Assembly (NCBI RefSeq): GCF_016429015.1
Contig: NZ_JAELTU010000051.1
Coordinates: forward strand, 1 to 43,205
DNA: 43,205 bases
Origin: Rhizobium sp. ASV20
GTDB taxonomy: Bacteria > Pseudomonadota > Alphaproteobacteria > Rhizobiales > Rhizobiaceae
Direction of reading: 5' to 3'
This document shows positions 23,962 through 33,185 of this stretch, in pieces. Both the position numbers and the translations under genes were made by a program. The stretch's first letter is position 1. Every line of letters starts with the position of its first letter. A model generated the notes under the pieces. That model saw nothing but the letters and a program-made list of their open reading frames with translations, did no database searches and was not told the origin of the DNA.

Positions 23962-26626
23962 ATCGATTGAGCATGCCCTTTTGGCGCGCCGCCGTTACCG
24001 CCGCCGTTCGCGTCGAGACATTGAGCTTGGTGAAGATGTTTCGCAGATGGAATTTGATGGTGTTGTCTGACAGAGAAAGCGTTCGGCCGATTTCCTTGTT
24101 GGAAAGCCCGGCGCTCAGCAACTCCATGACCATGCGCTCGCGTCCGGTAAAGAGGGAAAAGTCCTCACCACCGGCAGCTTGCGGCGTGGTATCGACACCG
24201 TCGAGCAGAGGCTGAAGGCGCTTGCGGGTCACGTTTGCGACGGTCGGATGGTTGGCAAGAAGGCGAAGCTCTCCCAACCCCGCCGCGTGATCAAGATAGA
24301 GAAGCGCACGATAATCGCCGAGCGGCATCGTCACGACGAGATCGGAAAGGCGAGCGGCCGCAACATCCGCACGCCCCTCGGCTATCAGGATCCGCATTTC
24401 GATCAGGGCAAGCTCGATCCGGCGCGGAATATGCGGGCGATGGGCCTGCCGTGTCGTCAGCTGATCGAAAGCTTCGCGCGCCTTTGCAGTTTCACCAAGC
24501 GCCAGATAGGCGCGCGTCCAGAAAATAGCCGGTGTCGCCCCACGCAGATGAATGGACAGCATGTTGGCGCGATCGGATCTGATCGTCTGCATGCCGAAAC
24601 CGCTGGCTTCAGCATGACGGATCGCCTGATCGAGCTCTCCCGATGCCATCAGAAGCATCGCCCGTTCACGATCAATGAGGCGAGTCAGGCGGTCGAAGCC
24701 CCGCCGCCGGGCCACCGCGCGGATTCGGTCCATGGCTACATGGGCCGCCAGGACGTCGTCGCCCATCCGCAAGGTCCGCTGCTCCGCCATGAAGCCGGCG
24801 GCCAGAAGATCGAACCACGTGTCGTGGCGCTCAAGATGTGGCAGCGCCCAGCCAAGCATCTCGGCCGCGGCCTCCGTCTCGCCGCGCATGGAGAGAATTT
24901 CCGCCTTCAGCACTTGACCAACGGCGTCAAGATCACTGCCGGCGGCGATATTGGTCTGAGCCTCGCTGATCAGTTCGTCATAAGCAGACAAGGCGCTCGC
25001 ACAATCGCCGGAGAAAAAGAATGCCTGGCCGATATGCGTGTAGAGGTGCATGGCACCGAAATCAGCGCCGCCATCACGAAACGCGCGAAAGGCAAGGTGA
25101 CCATAGTGCAGCGCCCGGTCGAGTTCGCTGCGGATAAGGAAATTGTAGGAGAGCATGTTCAGCGCCAGCGCCCGATGGATGAGCTCCATGCCATCGGGCT
25201 GCTGCAAGTCGTTCTCCAACGCGGACAGATCGGCTGCACTCGCCCAATGGTCGGTATAGAGCGCCAGAAGAATGCGCACGACCCGCAGATCTTTCGCCAA
25301 GATCTCATCACCGGCGGCGGCGCGTTCTGCTATGACCAGATAGTGATTGGCAGCCACAAGTTGCGCCGCCTTGGCATGGAATATCGATAGTCCCAGCGTC
25401 GAAAGCGGAAAACGGCCAAGGTCGATTTCCGAGGCTCGCCCGCTCAGCGCCTGAAAAAGCGTCGTGCCGCCGCGCGTGGTGGCGTAAACCCGCCGCCAGC
25501 CGCCTGCGGTTTCGACGATGCGCGCAGCAAGGTTGGCATCGTCGGCCAAAAGCGCGTGCTGCACGGCCCGCTCGATGTCGCCCTGAGCCTCGAACCAGTG
25601 CGCCGCCCGATTGAGGATGCGTTTGGTATCAACGGCTCGCCGGCTGGCGGTCTGCTTCAGGAATTCGTTGAAGACCGGATGGTAGCGCATCCAATTGCCG
25701 GGGCCGGCAAGCAGGGTGACCGGAAGCGCATAATCATTGAGCCGCTCGATCAGCCCTGCCCTTTCGCTACTTCCCAGGACTGCCCCAAGAAGCGAATGGT
25801 TGAAGGCCGGCAGAGCGGCGGTCTCGATCAAGAACTGGCGAATTTGCTCCGGCAAGTGCTCAAACACCTGCTCCGAAAGGTAGACCCCCATGTCAGCGCT
25901 GCCGCCGTCAAAAGACGCAAGAATGCTGTCGCTTTGCTCGGACTCCGATACGAGCAGGCTCACCATCTGCAGCGCCACCGCCCAACCTTCGGTTCGTCGA
26001 TTGAAGGCGCCGACCTGCTCCTCGGTCAGATGCGTGCCCTTGCCGAGCAGCAATTCGCGCGCTTCGGCATCGGAGAAGCCGAGCTCGGCGACACCGAACT
26101 GCTTGAACTCGCCGCGAAGACGCAGGGCCGACAAAGGAAAACGCGGTGGGCTACGGCTTACGAGCACCAGTTTCACATGATCGAGAGAGGCATCCGCGAG
26201 GATCTTCGCCATCAGCGCCTCGACGGCATCTGTCTGGGCGAAATGATAGTCGTCGAGGAAAAGAGCGAGAGGCCCCGCGATCCTGCGCAGTCGCGTTGCC
26301 AACACCGAGAGAAGAGCTGCTGCCGGCAGGTTGCCGGCATCGCCGCCGTCCTCGTCCAGAAGTGTCTGCAACGCATCGATAAGCGCGAGCAGGAAGGTTT
26401 CCTGACTGGTGTGTTCCGCATCGAGCGATACCCAGCACAGATTGACCCCGTCTTCCTTCAGCTGCTCAAACCATTGAACCGCAAGAGAAGTTTTGCCGTA
26501 ACCGGCGGGCGCGACGATAGTCGTCAAACGGCGCAGCCCAGCGCGCCGGAGCTGCCGCAACAGGTCGCTTCGTTTAATGGTTTGCTGCCCGCTAGAGGGG
26601 GGAGCAAATCGATTCTGTCCACTCAT
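23960..26626 (-). CDS. MalT/LAL-like LuxR-family transcriptional regulator
   Basis: This 888-residue signal-transduction ATPase has, in order, an N-terminal STAND/AAA-type NTPase (Walker A APAGYGKTS at residues 39-47, Walker-B-like ALFLDDYHFAQTDAVEALM), a long alpha-helical TPR-like sensor region (about 340-800), and a C-terminal LuxR helix-turn-helix (LFTGRERMVMELLSAGLSNK then the IGRTLSLSDNTIKFHLRNIF recognition part). MalT relatives bind an inducer, oligomerise with ATP and activate target promoters. It is upstream of, and on the same strand as, the hydantoinase-importer operon, making it the likely activator. The inducer is unknown. Confidence 0.9.
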   Translation of the reverse strand: MSGQNRFAPPSSGQQTIKRSDLLRQLRRAGLRRLTTIVAPAGYGKTSLAVQWFEQLKEDGVNLCWVSLDAEHTSQETFLLALIDALQTLLDEDGGDAGNLPAAALLSVLATRLRRIAGPLALFLDDYHFAQTDAVEALMAKILADASLDHVKLVLVSRSPPRFPLSALRLRGEFKQFGVAELGFSDAEARELLLGKGTHLTEEQVGAFNRRTEGWAVALQMVSLLVSESEQSDSILASFDGGSADMGVYLSEQVFEHLPEQIRQFLIETAALPAFNHSLLGAVLGSSERAGLIERLNDYALPVTLLAGPGNWMRYHPVFNEFLKQTASRRAVDTKRILNRAAHWFEAQGDIERAVQHALLADDANLAARIVETAGGWRRVYATTRGGTTLFQALSGRASEIDLGRFPLSTLGLSIFHAKAAQLVAANHYLVIAERAAAGDEILAKDLRVVRILLALYTDHWASAADLSALENDLQQPDGMELIHRALALNMLSYNFLIRSELDRALHYGHLAFRAFRDGGADFGAMHLYTHIGQAFFFSGDCASALSAYDELISEAQTNIAAGSDLDAVGQVLKAEILSMRGETEAAAEMLGWALPHLERHDTWFDLLAAGFMAEQRTLRMGDDVLAAHVAMDRIRAVARRRGFDRLTRLIDRERAMLLMASGELDQAIRHAEASGFGMQTIRSDRANMLSIHLRGATPAIFWTRAYLALGETAKAREAFDQLTTRQAHRPHIPRRIELALIEMRILIAEGRADVAAARLSDLVVTMPLGDYRALLYLDHAAGLGELRLLANHPTVANVTRKRLQPLLDGVDTTPQAAGGEDFSLFTGRERMVMELLSAGLSNKEIGRTLSLSDNTIKFHLRNIFTKLNVSTRTAAVTAARQKGMLNR

Positions 26627-26964
26627 GGGGCGCGATGATGCTGTCTTGGCTGGCAGTTGGCAACCCGCTAGAAAACGTTTGCAAAGCTATCAAATCGTTA
26701 TTTTTTTGCGTCTCTTACCAAGTCGCGGACGGATGGGCTTATGTATAGTCGCAAAGATGCTCAAATTCGCGTTCCGGATTCTGAACAAGCCGGAAATTGC
26801 CGTAAAAATGCCGCTCGGAACCATCAAGAAAACGCCCCGTCTGCTCCTTTTCGAGCCATAAACGGTCCGTTAGGAATTTATTGACCATAATGCCAGGTAA
26901 ATCGATGCCGCAGACGCGGCGCCTCTGATCTGTATGTCTGTTAGCAAGGGCGAAAGTCGTATCC
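26627..26964. other. Gene-free divergent promoter region
   Basis: These 338 bp separate the MalT-like gene (minus) from the DUF882 gene (plus). The stretch is less GC-rich than the genes and contains an 8-bp palindrome AAACGTTT at 26673-26680 and a T7 run near 26700. No open frame on either strand looks like a gene. It presumably holds both promoters, but no clear -35/-10 pair is visible. Confidence 0.5.
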
Positions 26965-28311
26965 GTGCATCAAGCGATCTTTTCCATTCCGGCGGCAACC
27001 TTCGCCATGAGTTTTTCGTTTGTCGCTTGCCGGGTGGCGCTGGTTGCGATGCTGGTTTTCGGTGCTCTGGCGGGATCCGCCAAGGCAGCATCCGACGATC
27101 GGGCGCTCAAGCTGTTCTTCACCCACACCGGAGAAAGAGCGACGATCGTCTTCAAGCGCGGCGGCAAATACGATCCGCGCGGTCTCGCACAGATCAACCG
27201 CTTCCTGCGTGACTGGCGCAAGAACGAGCCAACCAGGATCGATCCGGGTTTGCTCGATCTGGTTTGGGAGGTCTATAGCCGCAGCGGCGCGCGAGAACCC
27301 ATCCACGTTGTTTCCGCCTATCGCTCGCCATCCACCAACAGCATGCTGCGCAACCGCTCGCGCGGCTCCGGCGTCGCAAAGCACAGCCAGCACACACTTG
27401 GCAAGGCGATGGACTTCTATATTCCCGGTGTGAAACTTGCGACCTTGCGCGCGATCGCCATGCAGATGCAGATCGGCGGCGTCGGATTTTATCCCAATTC
27501 CGGTTCGCCCTTCGTGCATCTGGATGTCGGCCGGGTTCGCGCTTGGCCGAGAATGCAGCGCCAGGAGCTTGCGCGGCTCTTCCCGAACGGGCGAACTCTG
27601 CACGTACCGGCCGATGGCAGGCCGCTTCCCGGCTATGAGCTGGCGCTTGCTCAATCGAAGAAACGCCCGAGCAAGATCATGGCCGTTGCCGCCGACGACG
27701 ATGATGACGATGCACCTTCGCCGGCGCCTGCCCCGATCGTGACGGCTTCCATACCAAAGACCGTCAGTTCACCCCTTATGACGAGCATGCTGCCCATTCC
27801 TCAAAGCCGAGCTGTGAACGGGTTGGAAACTCAACTCGGCAAGCGCGTCGCCGAAGAGAATGCGGTCCAGCCCTTCACGGATCTGACATCCTATTCCGTG
27901 CCATTGCCGACGACGCGGCCGGTGAGCATTGCCGTGATCCCGGCAACGGCACCCGAAAGGCCCGCCCGCACCATACTTGCTAGCCTGGTGGTCGGACGGA
28001 GCGATGCCGGTCAGTTGCTCGTTGCGGAAGCCCTGAAGAATTCGAACGACAATGCAATGGAAAAGCTGCAGCCCATGGGGAGGTTACCCGCCTCAGCGAC
28101 ACAGGACGTTTCGGGCGGCGTCGGCGCCATGTCCACCGGCGCGATTGTCGCCTGGGCACTGCAGCCTCCAGGCATCGCAATGGACATGACACTTCCAGGC
28201 TCGGTCGGCGCTCCGATTCCTCTGCAACAAGACGCCGGCAATATTCGAGACGGAATCCTCGTCACCGAAGATGACGATTTCGATGTCGAAAGGTTCGGCT
28301 TCGAAGGCTGA
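26965..28311 (+). CDS. Secreted DUF882/YcbK-like murein peptidase (M15-type)
   Basis: This 448-residue protein has a signal peptide with its hydrophobic core at residues 22-38 and cleavage near SAKA (residue 41). The DUF882 domain (about 45-200) has the M15-like zinc site: His143 and Asp150 in SQHTLGKAMDFYI, and His185 in FVHLDVG, plus the VSAYRSPSTNSMLR helix. Relatives such as YcbK/MepK cleave peptidoglycan cross-links in the periplasm. The C-terminal 230 residues are Pro/Ala-rich without a recognised domain. The start at GTG 26965 is uncertain; ATG 27007 gives a more usual signal peptide. Confidence 0.9.
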   Translation: MHQAIFSIPAATFAMSFSFVACRVALVAMLVFGALAGSAKAASDDRALKLFFTHTGERATIVFKRGGKYDPRGLAQINRFLRDWRKNEPTRIDPGLLDLVWEVYSRSGAREPIHVVSAYRSPSTNSMLRNRSRGSGVAKHSQHTLGKAMDFYIPGVKLATLRAIAMQMQIGGVGFYPNSGSPFVHLDVGRVRAWPRMQRQELARLFPNGRTLHVPADGRPLPGYELALAQSKKRPSKIMAVAADDDDDDAPSPAPAPIVTASIPKTVSSPLMTSMLPIPQSRAVNGLETQLGKRVAEENAVQPFTDLTSYSVPLPTTRPVSIAVIPATAPERPARTILASLVVGRSDAGQLLVAEALKNSNDNAMEKLQPMGRLPASATQDVSGGVGAMSTGAIVAWALQPPGIAMDMTLPGSVGAPIPLQQDAGNIRDGILVTEDDDFDVERFGFEG

Positions 28312-28517
28312 ACCTTGAGTGGCGACGGCCTTGCCACCCTGGATTCGATTGTGAGTAAGGCCCTCGCTTGAGACGAGATATCACGCACACTCCGGACAAT
28401 GGTTGCCAGATATCCGATTGAATCCAGCACTCCGCCCACGAACGGGGGCAAGCCGACATTCGTAATGCCGACGTAATCTTCCAATCCTAGAGGCTGCTCT
28501 CCTAACTGGGTTCAGCC

Positions 28518-28865
28518 ATGCTGCTTCGTCGCTCTCTTCCCGCTCTGTTTGCCGTCGGCGTCCTGGCGCTTACGGGTTGCATTTCGGTGACGATGAAGAA
28601 TTATGCGACGATGCCCGACCAGATCGTGATGCTACACTACGGGCCGCCGGTACACTTTCGCGATCTCGAACACGGACATCATATTCCAACATGGAGCAAG
28701 GTTTCGACCAAAGGCGCGCCGGCAGCACCGAATCCTCAGGTTTCGCGGGGTCGGCGCGAGGCGGATAGCGAGCCCAAGGAGGGATATATCAAGCGTGCAA
28801 AAATGCTCCTATACCTCTTACGCTCTCGCCATTGGCGATCATTGCCTTCCGACCAGACCTCGTGA
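28518..28865 (+). CDS. Small putative lipoprotein
   Basis: This 115-residue frame starts with a type II signal peptide, and the lipobox LTGC places the lipidated cysteine at residue 21. The following 40 residues (VTMKNYATMPDQIVMLHYGP) look like ordinary protein, but the last 45 are basic and of poor coding character, so the gene may have been shortened or extended by frameshift. No good ribosome site precedes the ATG. No family recognised. It lies 68 bp upstream of the response-regulator gene on the same strand. Confidence 0.5.
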   Translation: MLLRRSLPALFAVGVLALTGCISVTMKNYATMPDQIVMLHYGPPVHFRDLEHGHHIPTWSKVSTKGAPAAPNPQVSRGRREADSEPKEGYIKRAKMLLYLLRSRHWRSLPSDQTS

Positions 28866-28933
28866 GCCAGATCTGGAACATAAGTCAGCAGCTCTTGCGA
28901 AAGTGACGCGAACCAAAGTCGGATAAAGATCTC

Positions 28934-29608
28934 ATGCATATACTGCTCGTCGAGGACGAACCGGAAATGGCCTCGGTGCTGATGACAGCATTGAAACGCC
29001 AGGATGTCGTGGTCGACCATGCCTCCAACCTTGCCGATGCCGAGGCGATGGCACGGTTTGGCACCTATGATGCCATTGTACTCGACAGGCGCCTGCCTGA
29101 CGGTGAAGGACTCGGTTTGATCCCGCGCTTGCGGGCCTTGCGCATCGAGGCTCCGGTAATTGCCCTGACAGCGATGAGCGATCTGCGCGACCGCATCACC
29201 GGGCTCGACGCAGGCGCCGACGACTATTTGGGCAAGCCCTTCGCGACCGAGGAACTCATCGCCAGATTGAAAGCTCTGCTCCGGCGTCCGTACATACTGC
29301 GGGCGGATCACACAATCGTCGGTCGTCTCACCTATGACTTCCGCCATCGCGAAGCGCTGATCGACGATCAACCCCTCGACCTGCCGCGCCGCGAACGTCT
29401 GGTCCTTGAGACCCTGATCCGCCGGCCCGGTCGAACCGTGATGCGTGGCGTGCTAGAGGAAGCGGTCTACTCTCTCGACGACGAGATCGGCTCGAACGCG
29501 CTCGATGCCCATATTTCGCGCCTGCGCCGCAAGCTGGACGATCTGTCCGCCGGCATCGAAATCCGCGCCATCCGTAACCTGGGCTACTTGCTGCGGGCCG
29601 TTTCATGA
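28934..29608 (+). CDS. OmpR-family two-component response regulator
   Basis: This 224-residue regulator has a receiver domain (residues 1-115) with acidic pocket Glu7/Asp8, phospho-acceptor Asp51 (DAIVLDRRLP), Thr79 and Lys101 (LGKPF), followed by a winged-helix DNA-binding domain (about 125-222; RRERLVLETLIRRPGRTVMR, NALDAHISRLRRKLD, RAIRNLGYLLR). It overlaps the kinase gene by four bases (ATGA), so the two are a matched pair. The closest known types are QseB/TctD-like. The stimulus is unknown. Confidence 0.95.
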   Translation: MHILLVEDEPEMASVLMTALKRQDVVVDHASNLADAEAMARFGTYDAIVLDRRLPDGEGLGLIPRLRALRIEAPVIALTAMSDLRDRITGLDAGADDYLGKPFATEELIARLKALLRRPYILRADHTIVGRLTYDFRHREALIDDQPLDLPRRERLVLETLIRRPGRTVMRGVLEEAVYSLDDEIGSNALDAHISRLRRKLDDLSAGIEIRAIRNLGYLLRAVS

Positions 29609-31056
29609 AGCTGGCGCGCACCCGCTCCCTGCAATGGCTTCTTGTGCGGCGGCTGATTCTACTGCAGGCCGCCATGCTGGTGTTCTTCATCATCCTGCTG
29701 ATCGTCGTACTGTCGCTGGTGAAGCCGAGGCTCCTGATTGACAACGAGGCAGCGGTGACTGCCATCACCACCGCCATCGATCGTGACAAGGACGGCAAGC
29801 TGGTCATTCAGGATACCGACGAACTCAAGCAATTTCGCGCGCAGCATCCCAAGGTCTGGTACATCATTCACGACGAAACAGGGCAGACAGCGCGCGTGGG
29901 CGTAGCGCCCCCGGATTACGATCGCGATCTCGGCAACCTCTTGAGCGTGGTCGACCACGCGAGCATCGGTTTTGCAGGCAAACACGATGGGCGTGAAATG
30001 CGACCCGAAGCCCTCGTCCAGAAAGTGGACACCAAGGCGGGAACCGTCCAGGTCGTCACATCGACATTTCATTCGCGATCGGACTCGGAAGGTTTCGACC
30101 TCAGTATTACAGCCATCGTCGACATGGCGCGCAAGCCCGACGGCACCGCCGATTGGCCTCGGGTTCTTCCTGGCCTGCTGGCTTCGCTCGGTATCGTCCT
30201 CTTGCCGATCATCCTCGCGATGGGCGTAACCACCCTTGTTACAACGCCGGCCGTCGTGCGTCGCTCGCTTGCTGGCCTGATTGGCACGGCCAACCAGGCA
30301 GCCCGGATCGATTTCGATACCCGCGCCATGCAACTGCCTGTCAAAAACGTGCCCCAGGAAGTCGTCCCGCTGGTCAACGCTTTCAACCAGGCCCTTACCC
30401 GGCTCGCCCAAGGCATCGATAGCCACAATCGCTTTCTAACGGACGCAGCGCATGAGCTGCGCACGCCGATCGCCATCTTGCGCACGCGCGCCGAGTTGCT
30501 GACGGAAGAGCCGGAGACGCTACGGCTGCGGCAGGATATCGAGCGTCTCTCACACCTGGCGCAGCAGCTGCTTGATCATCAATCGCTTGATCGCCCCAGC
30601 GAGCATCGCCGGGTCGTCGACCTTGCGGAATTTACGGGCCGGGTCGTGGCCGATTTGGCTCCGCTTGCGATCGAGGCCGGCTATGATCTCGCTTTCGAAC
30701 CGCCGGACGGCAGGGTCGAGGTCGAGATCAACGCGCTGCAGATCGAACAGCTGCTCATCAACATCGTTCGCAATGCCATCGAGCACGGCGGCGGCAAGGG
30801 CACCATCACCGTCACGGTCGACCGGACGGCCGGGGTGGAGATTCACGACGAAGGTCCGGGAATTCCGGTCGAAGAGCACAAGAATGTCTTCGAACCCTTC
30901 TACCGCGTGCATCCTCACTCTCGCGGCTCTGGGCTCGGGCTCAATCTCGCCCGCCAGATCGCGCAGTTGCACGGCGGCAGCATTGCGATCCTGGACGGCC
31001 CGTGGCAGGGCGCCCGCGTTCGCATCCAATTGCCCTTGCGGCATCGCGCTGTTTGA
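29605..31056 (+). CDS. Two-component sensor histidine kinase
   Basis: This 483-residue inner-membrane kinase has transmembrane segments at about 12-38 and 187-212, a periplasmic sensor of about 150 residues between them, a HAMP-like linker, and the HisKA domain with phospho-accepting His283 in TDAAHELRTPIAILRTRAEL. The HATPase domain shows the N box NIVRNAIEHGG, G1 DEGPGIP, F box FEPFYR and G2 GSGLGLNLARQIAQLHGG. All catalytic motifs are intact. It partners the preceding regulator. No transporter or target gene is joined to the pair. Confidence 0.95.
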   Translation: MKLARTRSLQWLLVRRLILLQAAMLVFFIILLIVVLSLVKPRLLIDNEAAVTAITTAIDRDKDGKLVIQDTDELKQFRAQHPKVWYIIHDETGQTARVGVAPPDYDRDLGNLLSVVDHASIGFAGKHDGREMRPEALVQKVDTKAGTVQVVTSTFHSRSDSEGFDLSITAIVDMARKPDGTADWPRVLPGLLASLGIVLLPIILAMGVTTLVTTPAVVRRSLAGLIGTANQAARIDFDTRAMQLPVKNVPQEVVPLVNAFNQALTRLAQGIDSHNRFLTDAAHELRTPIAILRTRAELLTEEPETLRLRQDIERLSHLAQQLLDHQSLDRPSEHRRVVDLAEFTGRVVADLAPLAIEAGYDLAFEPPDGRVEVEINALQIEQLLINIVRNAIEHGGGKGTITVTVDRTAGVEIHDEGPGIPVEEHKNVFEPFYRVHPHSRGSGLGLNLARQIAQLHGGSIAILDGPWQGARVRIQLPLRHRAV

Positions 31057-31080
31057 ACCGCTGCGCTCAAGAGCAGCGGT
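31057..31080. terminator. Hairpin between the kinase gene and the D-aminopeptidase gene
   Basis: ACCGCTGC (31057-31064) pairs perfectly with GCAGCGGT (31073-31080), with an 8-base loop. It starts directly after the kinase stop, and lies 22 bases beyond the stop of the convergent D-aminopeptidase gene, so it can end both transcripts. Confidence 0.6.
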
Positions 31081-31101
31081 CAAAATCTTCGAGCGGTGGG
31101 A

Positions 31102-32661
31102 TCAAATCCGGCGGTACTCGATGTTGCGGGCAAGCCAGCACCCAAGCGTAAGGCCTGATATCTCGCCGGAGGCATTACGCCTGATCTGCACCGTCCAGTC
31201 GCCCGGCGGGGCAGCATCCATGGAACGGCGTGTCGTGATGATCCAGAGGTCATTCGCGAGCGGATACATGCGCTCCACCGGCCCCTGGCCCAGCATGCCC
31301 TCGAAACCGACATAGGCTGCGCCGTCACGCGCTTCGATTTCCAGCTTCGCGTCAATCTCGTCCGAAGCATAAGCGCCGGCAATTCCGACCCCATCGGCCC
31401 ATTCCACCGGCGCGACTGGCTTTGCGTCAACAGAGAGATTTTCTCCCGGTCGCTCCATGAGCAGACCCTCTCCGTTGTGCCGAAGCACGATCTCACGCGC
31501 GCGCAAGTTTCCATCTGCCACGGGCGTGCACAGGCTGGCGGCCGTCGCGTAGTTAAGCCGCACGCCATCCTTTTGCTCTTCGGTGCGAAGATAAAGCCCT
31601 TGCACTTCATCCAGCCAGAGACCAGACCAGCCCTCGGCCGGAACCGCGTCCTCGCCGATGCGGCAGCCAAGCGCAGCCTCCATCAGCGACCAGGCTGCAC
31701 GCATGGCGCTGGCTTCGTGATTGAAAATGACCACGATCGACAGCCGTTCGGAGGCAATGTGCATTCGATAGGAACAGAAGCCGCGCAAGCCTCCACCATG
31801 GGAGGTGATATCATAGCCGGCGAGCGGCTCGCGACGAATTCCATAGCCGTAGGAGGCAGGCTTGCCGTCGGCGAAGGAGACGGGAACGCTGATCCGATTG
31901 TAAAGGCTTTTCGGATCGTTGCGCGTCGCGTCGATATGGCGCTCCCATGCCAGCATGTCGTCGAGGGAAGCAGAAATGCCGGCATCTCCGAACCAGAAGA
32001 TGCCGCTCTTGGCGGGCAGGAAGCCTACCCCGTCATTGCCCTCATAGCCGATGACGCCATCCAGTCTCTCACGCGTGTCCGGCGCAAGGACTGCACTGGT
32101 CATGTCAGCCGGACCGAAGATACGCTCGCGCAGCAACTCGCCGAAATTGCGACCGCTGGCGCGGCGGATCAACTCAGCCAGCAGGCGGAAATTTCCATTG
32201 CTGTAGGAGTAGCCCATACCAGGCGCGAAATGTCCCGATCGTGCCTGCGACAGGAGGCGCAAGCCATCCTCCTCGGTGAACACAGCCTCAGGCACAGCCC
32301 CCTGCAGAACCGTCAAAGCCCAATAATCGCGCAGGCCGGACTGGTTGTGACAGAGGTCGGCCACCCGCGGCAGCGAGCCTTGGAAATTCGGCAAAAGCTC
32401 CGGCAACAACGGATCGAGTGCCTCGGGACCATCGAACATATCCAGCAGCAAGGCGCAGGTCATATGTTTCGAGATCGAGCAGATCGGCAGGCGGCTTGCC
32501 GTGGTCATCGGCAGGCGGCGTTCCATATCGGCAAACCCCCAGGCGCGGCGGGCGATGACTTCGCCATCCTTCACCACGCCCACAACACCCGCCGGGCCGC
32601 GATAGCGATCCGGCAGCAAGTTCAGCGCCTGCTCCAGCGCCGCATGATCAACCTTCGTCAT
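31102..32661 (-). CDS. dap: D-aminopeptidase (Dap, peptidase family S12)
   Basis: This 519-residue protein closely follows the plan of the Ochrobactrum anthropi D-aminopeptidase Dap (about 520 residues), which releases N-terminal D-amino acids, best D-Ala, from peptides and amides. The penicillin-binding-type N-domain has the SxxK motif at Ser62-Lys65 (CSISKHM), the YxN motif at Tyr153 (YSYSNGN), and HGG in SHGGGLRG. Two C-terminal lipocalin-like beta barrels follow, ending SMDAAPPGDW and GCWLARNIEYRR as in Dap. There is no signal peptide, so it works in the cytoplasm on imported peptides. AGGGG lies before ATG 32661, and the gene starts three bases after the YkuD gene. It is the last gene of cassette 3. 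Confidence 0.93.
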   Translation of the reverse strand: MTKVDHAALEQALNLLPDRYRGPAGVVGVVKDGEVIARRAWGFADMERRLPMTTASRLPICSISKHMTCALLLDMFDGPEALDPLLPELLPNFQGSLPRVADLCHNQSGLRDYWALTVLQGAVPEAVFTEEDGLRLLSQARSGHFAPGMGYSYSNGNFRLLAELIRRASGRNFGELLRERIFGPADMTSAVLAPDTRERLDGVIGYEGNDGVGFLPAKSGIFWFGDAGISASLDDMLAWERHIDATRNDPKSLYNRISVPVSFADGKPASYGYGIRREPLAGYDITSHGGGLRGFCSYRMHIASERLSIVVIFNHEASAMRAAWSLMEAALGCRIGEDAVPAEGWSGLWLDEVQGLYLRTEEQKDGVRLNYATAASLCTPVADGNLRAREIVLRHNGEGLLMERPGENLSVDAKPVAPVEWADGVGIAGAYASDEIDAKLEIEARDGAAYVGFEGMLGQGPVERMYPLANDLWIITTRRSMDAAPPGDWTVQIRRNASGEISGLTLGCWLARNIEYRRI

Positions 32662-32664
32662 GGC

Positions 32665-33180
32665 TTACCCCTGAAAGCAGAGCCGCGTGCCGGGCTCGGC
32701 CATCGCCAGAAACTCCTGAAGGTGCTCCAGCGTCAATGCGGCACAACCCGCAGTCGGACCGTAGCCTTCGCTGGCAACATGCAAGAAAATGGCGCTTCCG
32801 CCGCCCGGGATTATCGGATCGTCGTTTTGGCCCAGCACTACGACGATGTCATAGAGATCGTCCTTGCGCCACATCTCTTCATGGCTGGCTGCAAAGGGCA
32901 AACGCACCGGGCGATTGTAGTCGGGATGGTCGGCCGCATCGCACCAGCCGTCCTGCGGATCGATAATGGCAGTTTCGAACACGGAGACTGGAACCGCGGC
33001 CAGTTTGTCGGAGCGGTAGAGCACCCGGCGGATCGGCCAGCAGCCGATCGGGCTCACACCATCGCCCTCGGTCTTTTCGGCTTGGATGCCGCTGCTGCCC
33101 ACCGCTGCACGCCAGACCTTATCGCCATAGCTCGCCTGCCAGCCTTCGCCGGCGCGTTTCACGATCAGATCCAAGTCCAT
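32665..33180 (-). CDS. YkuD-domain (L,D-transpeptidase family) protein without signal peptide
   Basis: This 171-residue YkuD-type protein keeps the catalytic set GGGSAIFLH (His134) and GPTAGCAAL (Cys146), preceded by a typical MDPxDGWCDAADHPDYNRPV-like stretch. YkuD enzymes use the cysteine to attack L,D bonds in peptidoglycan stem peptides, giving 3-3 cross-links or trimming. Most are exported; here there is no signal peptide or membrane helix, pointing to a cytoplasmic carboxypeptidase or amidase-like role. AAGGAG lies immediately before ATG 33180, unusually close, so TTG 33174, six bases further on, may be the real start. It sits between the ATPase (gap 5 bp) and Dap (gap 3 bp). Confidence 0.87.
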   Translation of the reverse strand: MDLDLIVKRAGEGWQASYGDKVWRAAVGSSGIQAEKTEGDGVSPIGCWPIRRVLYRSDKLAAVPVSVFETAIIDPQDGWCDAADHPDYNRPVRLPFAASHEEMWRKDDLYDIVVVLGQNDDPIIPGGGSAIFLHVASEGYGPTAGCAALTLEHLQEFLAMAEPGTRLCFQG

Positions 33181-33185
33181 CTCCT

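Noticed and set aside
26673..26680. AAACGTTT palindrome as a regulator site
   Set aside because: Eight bases is too short to claim an operator; no paired sites or promoter are clear, so only mentioned within the intergenic entry.
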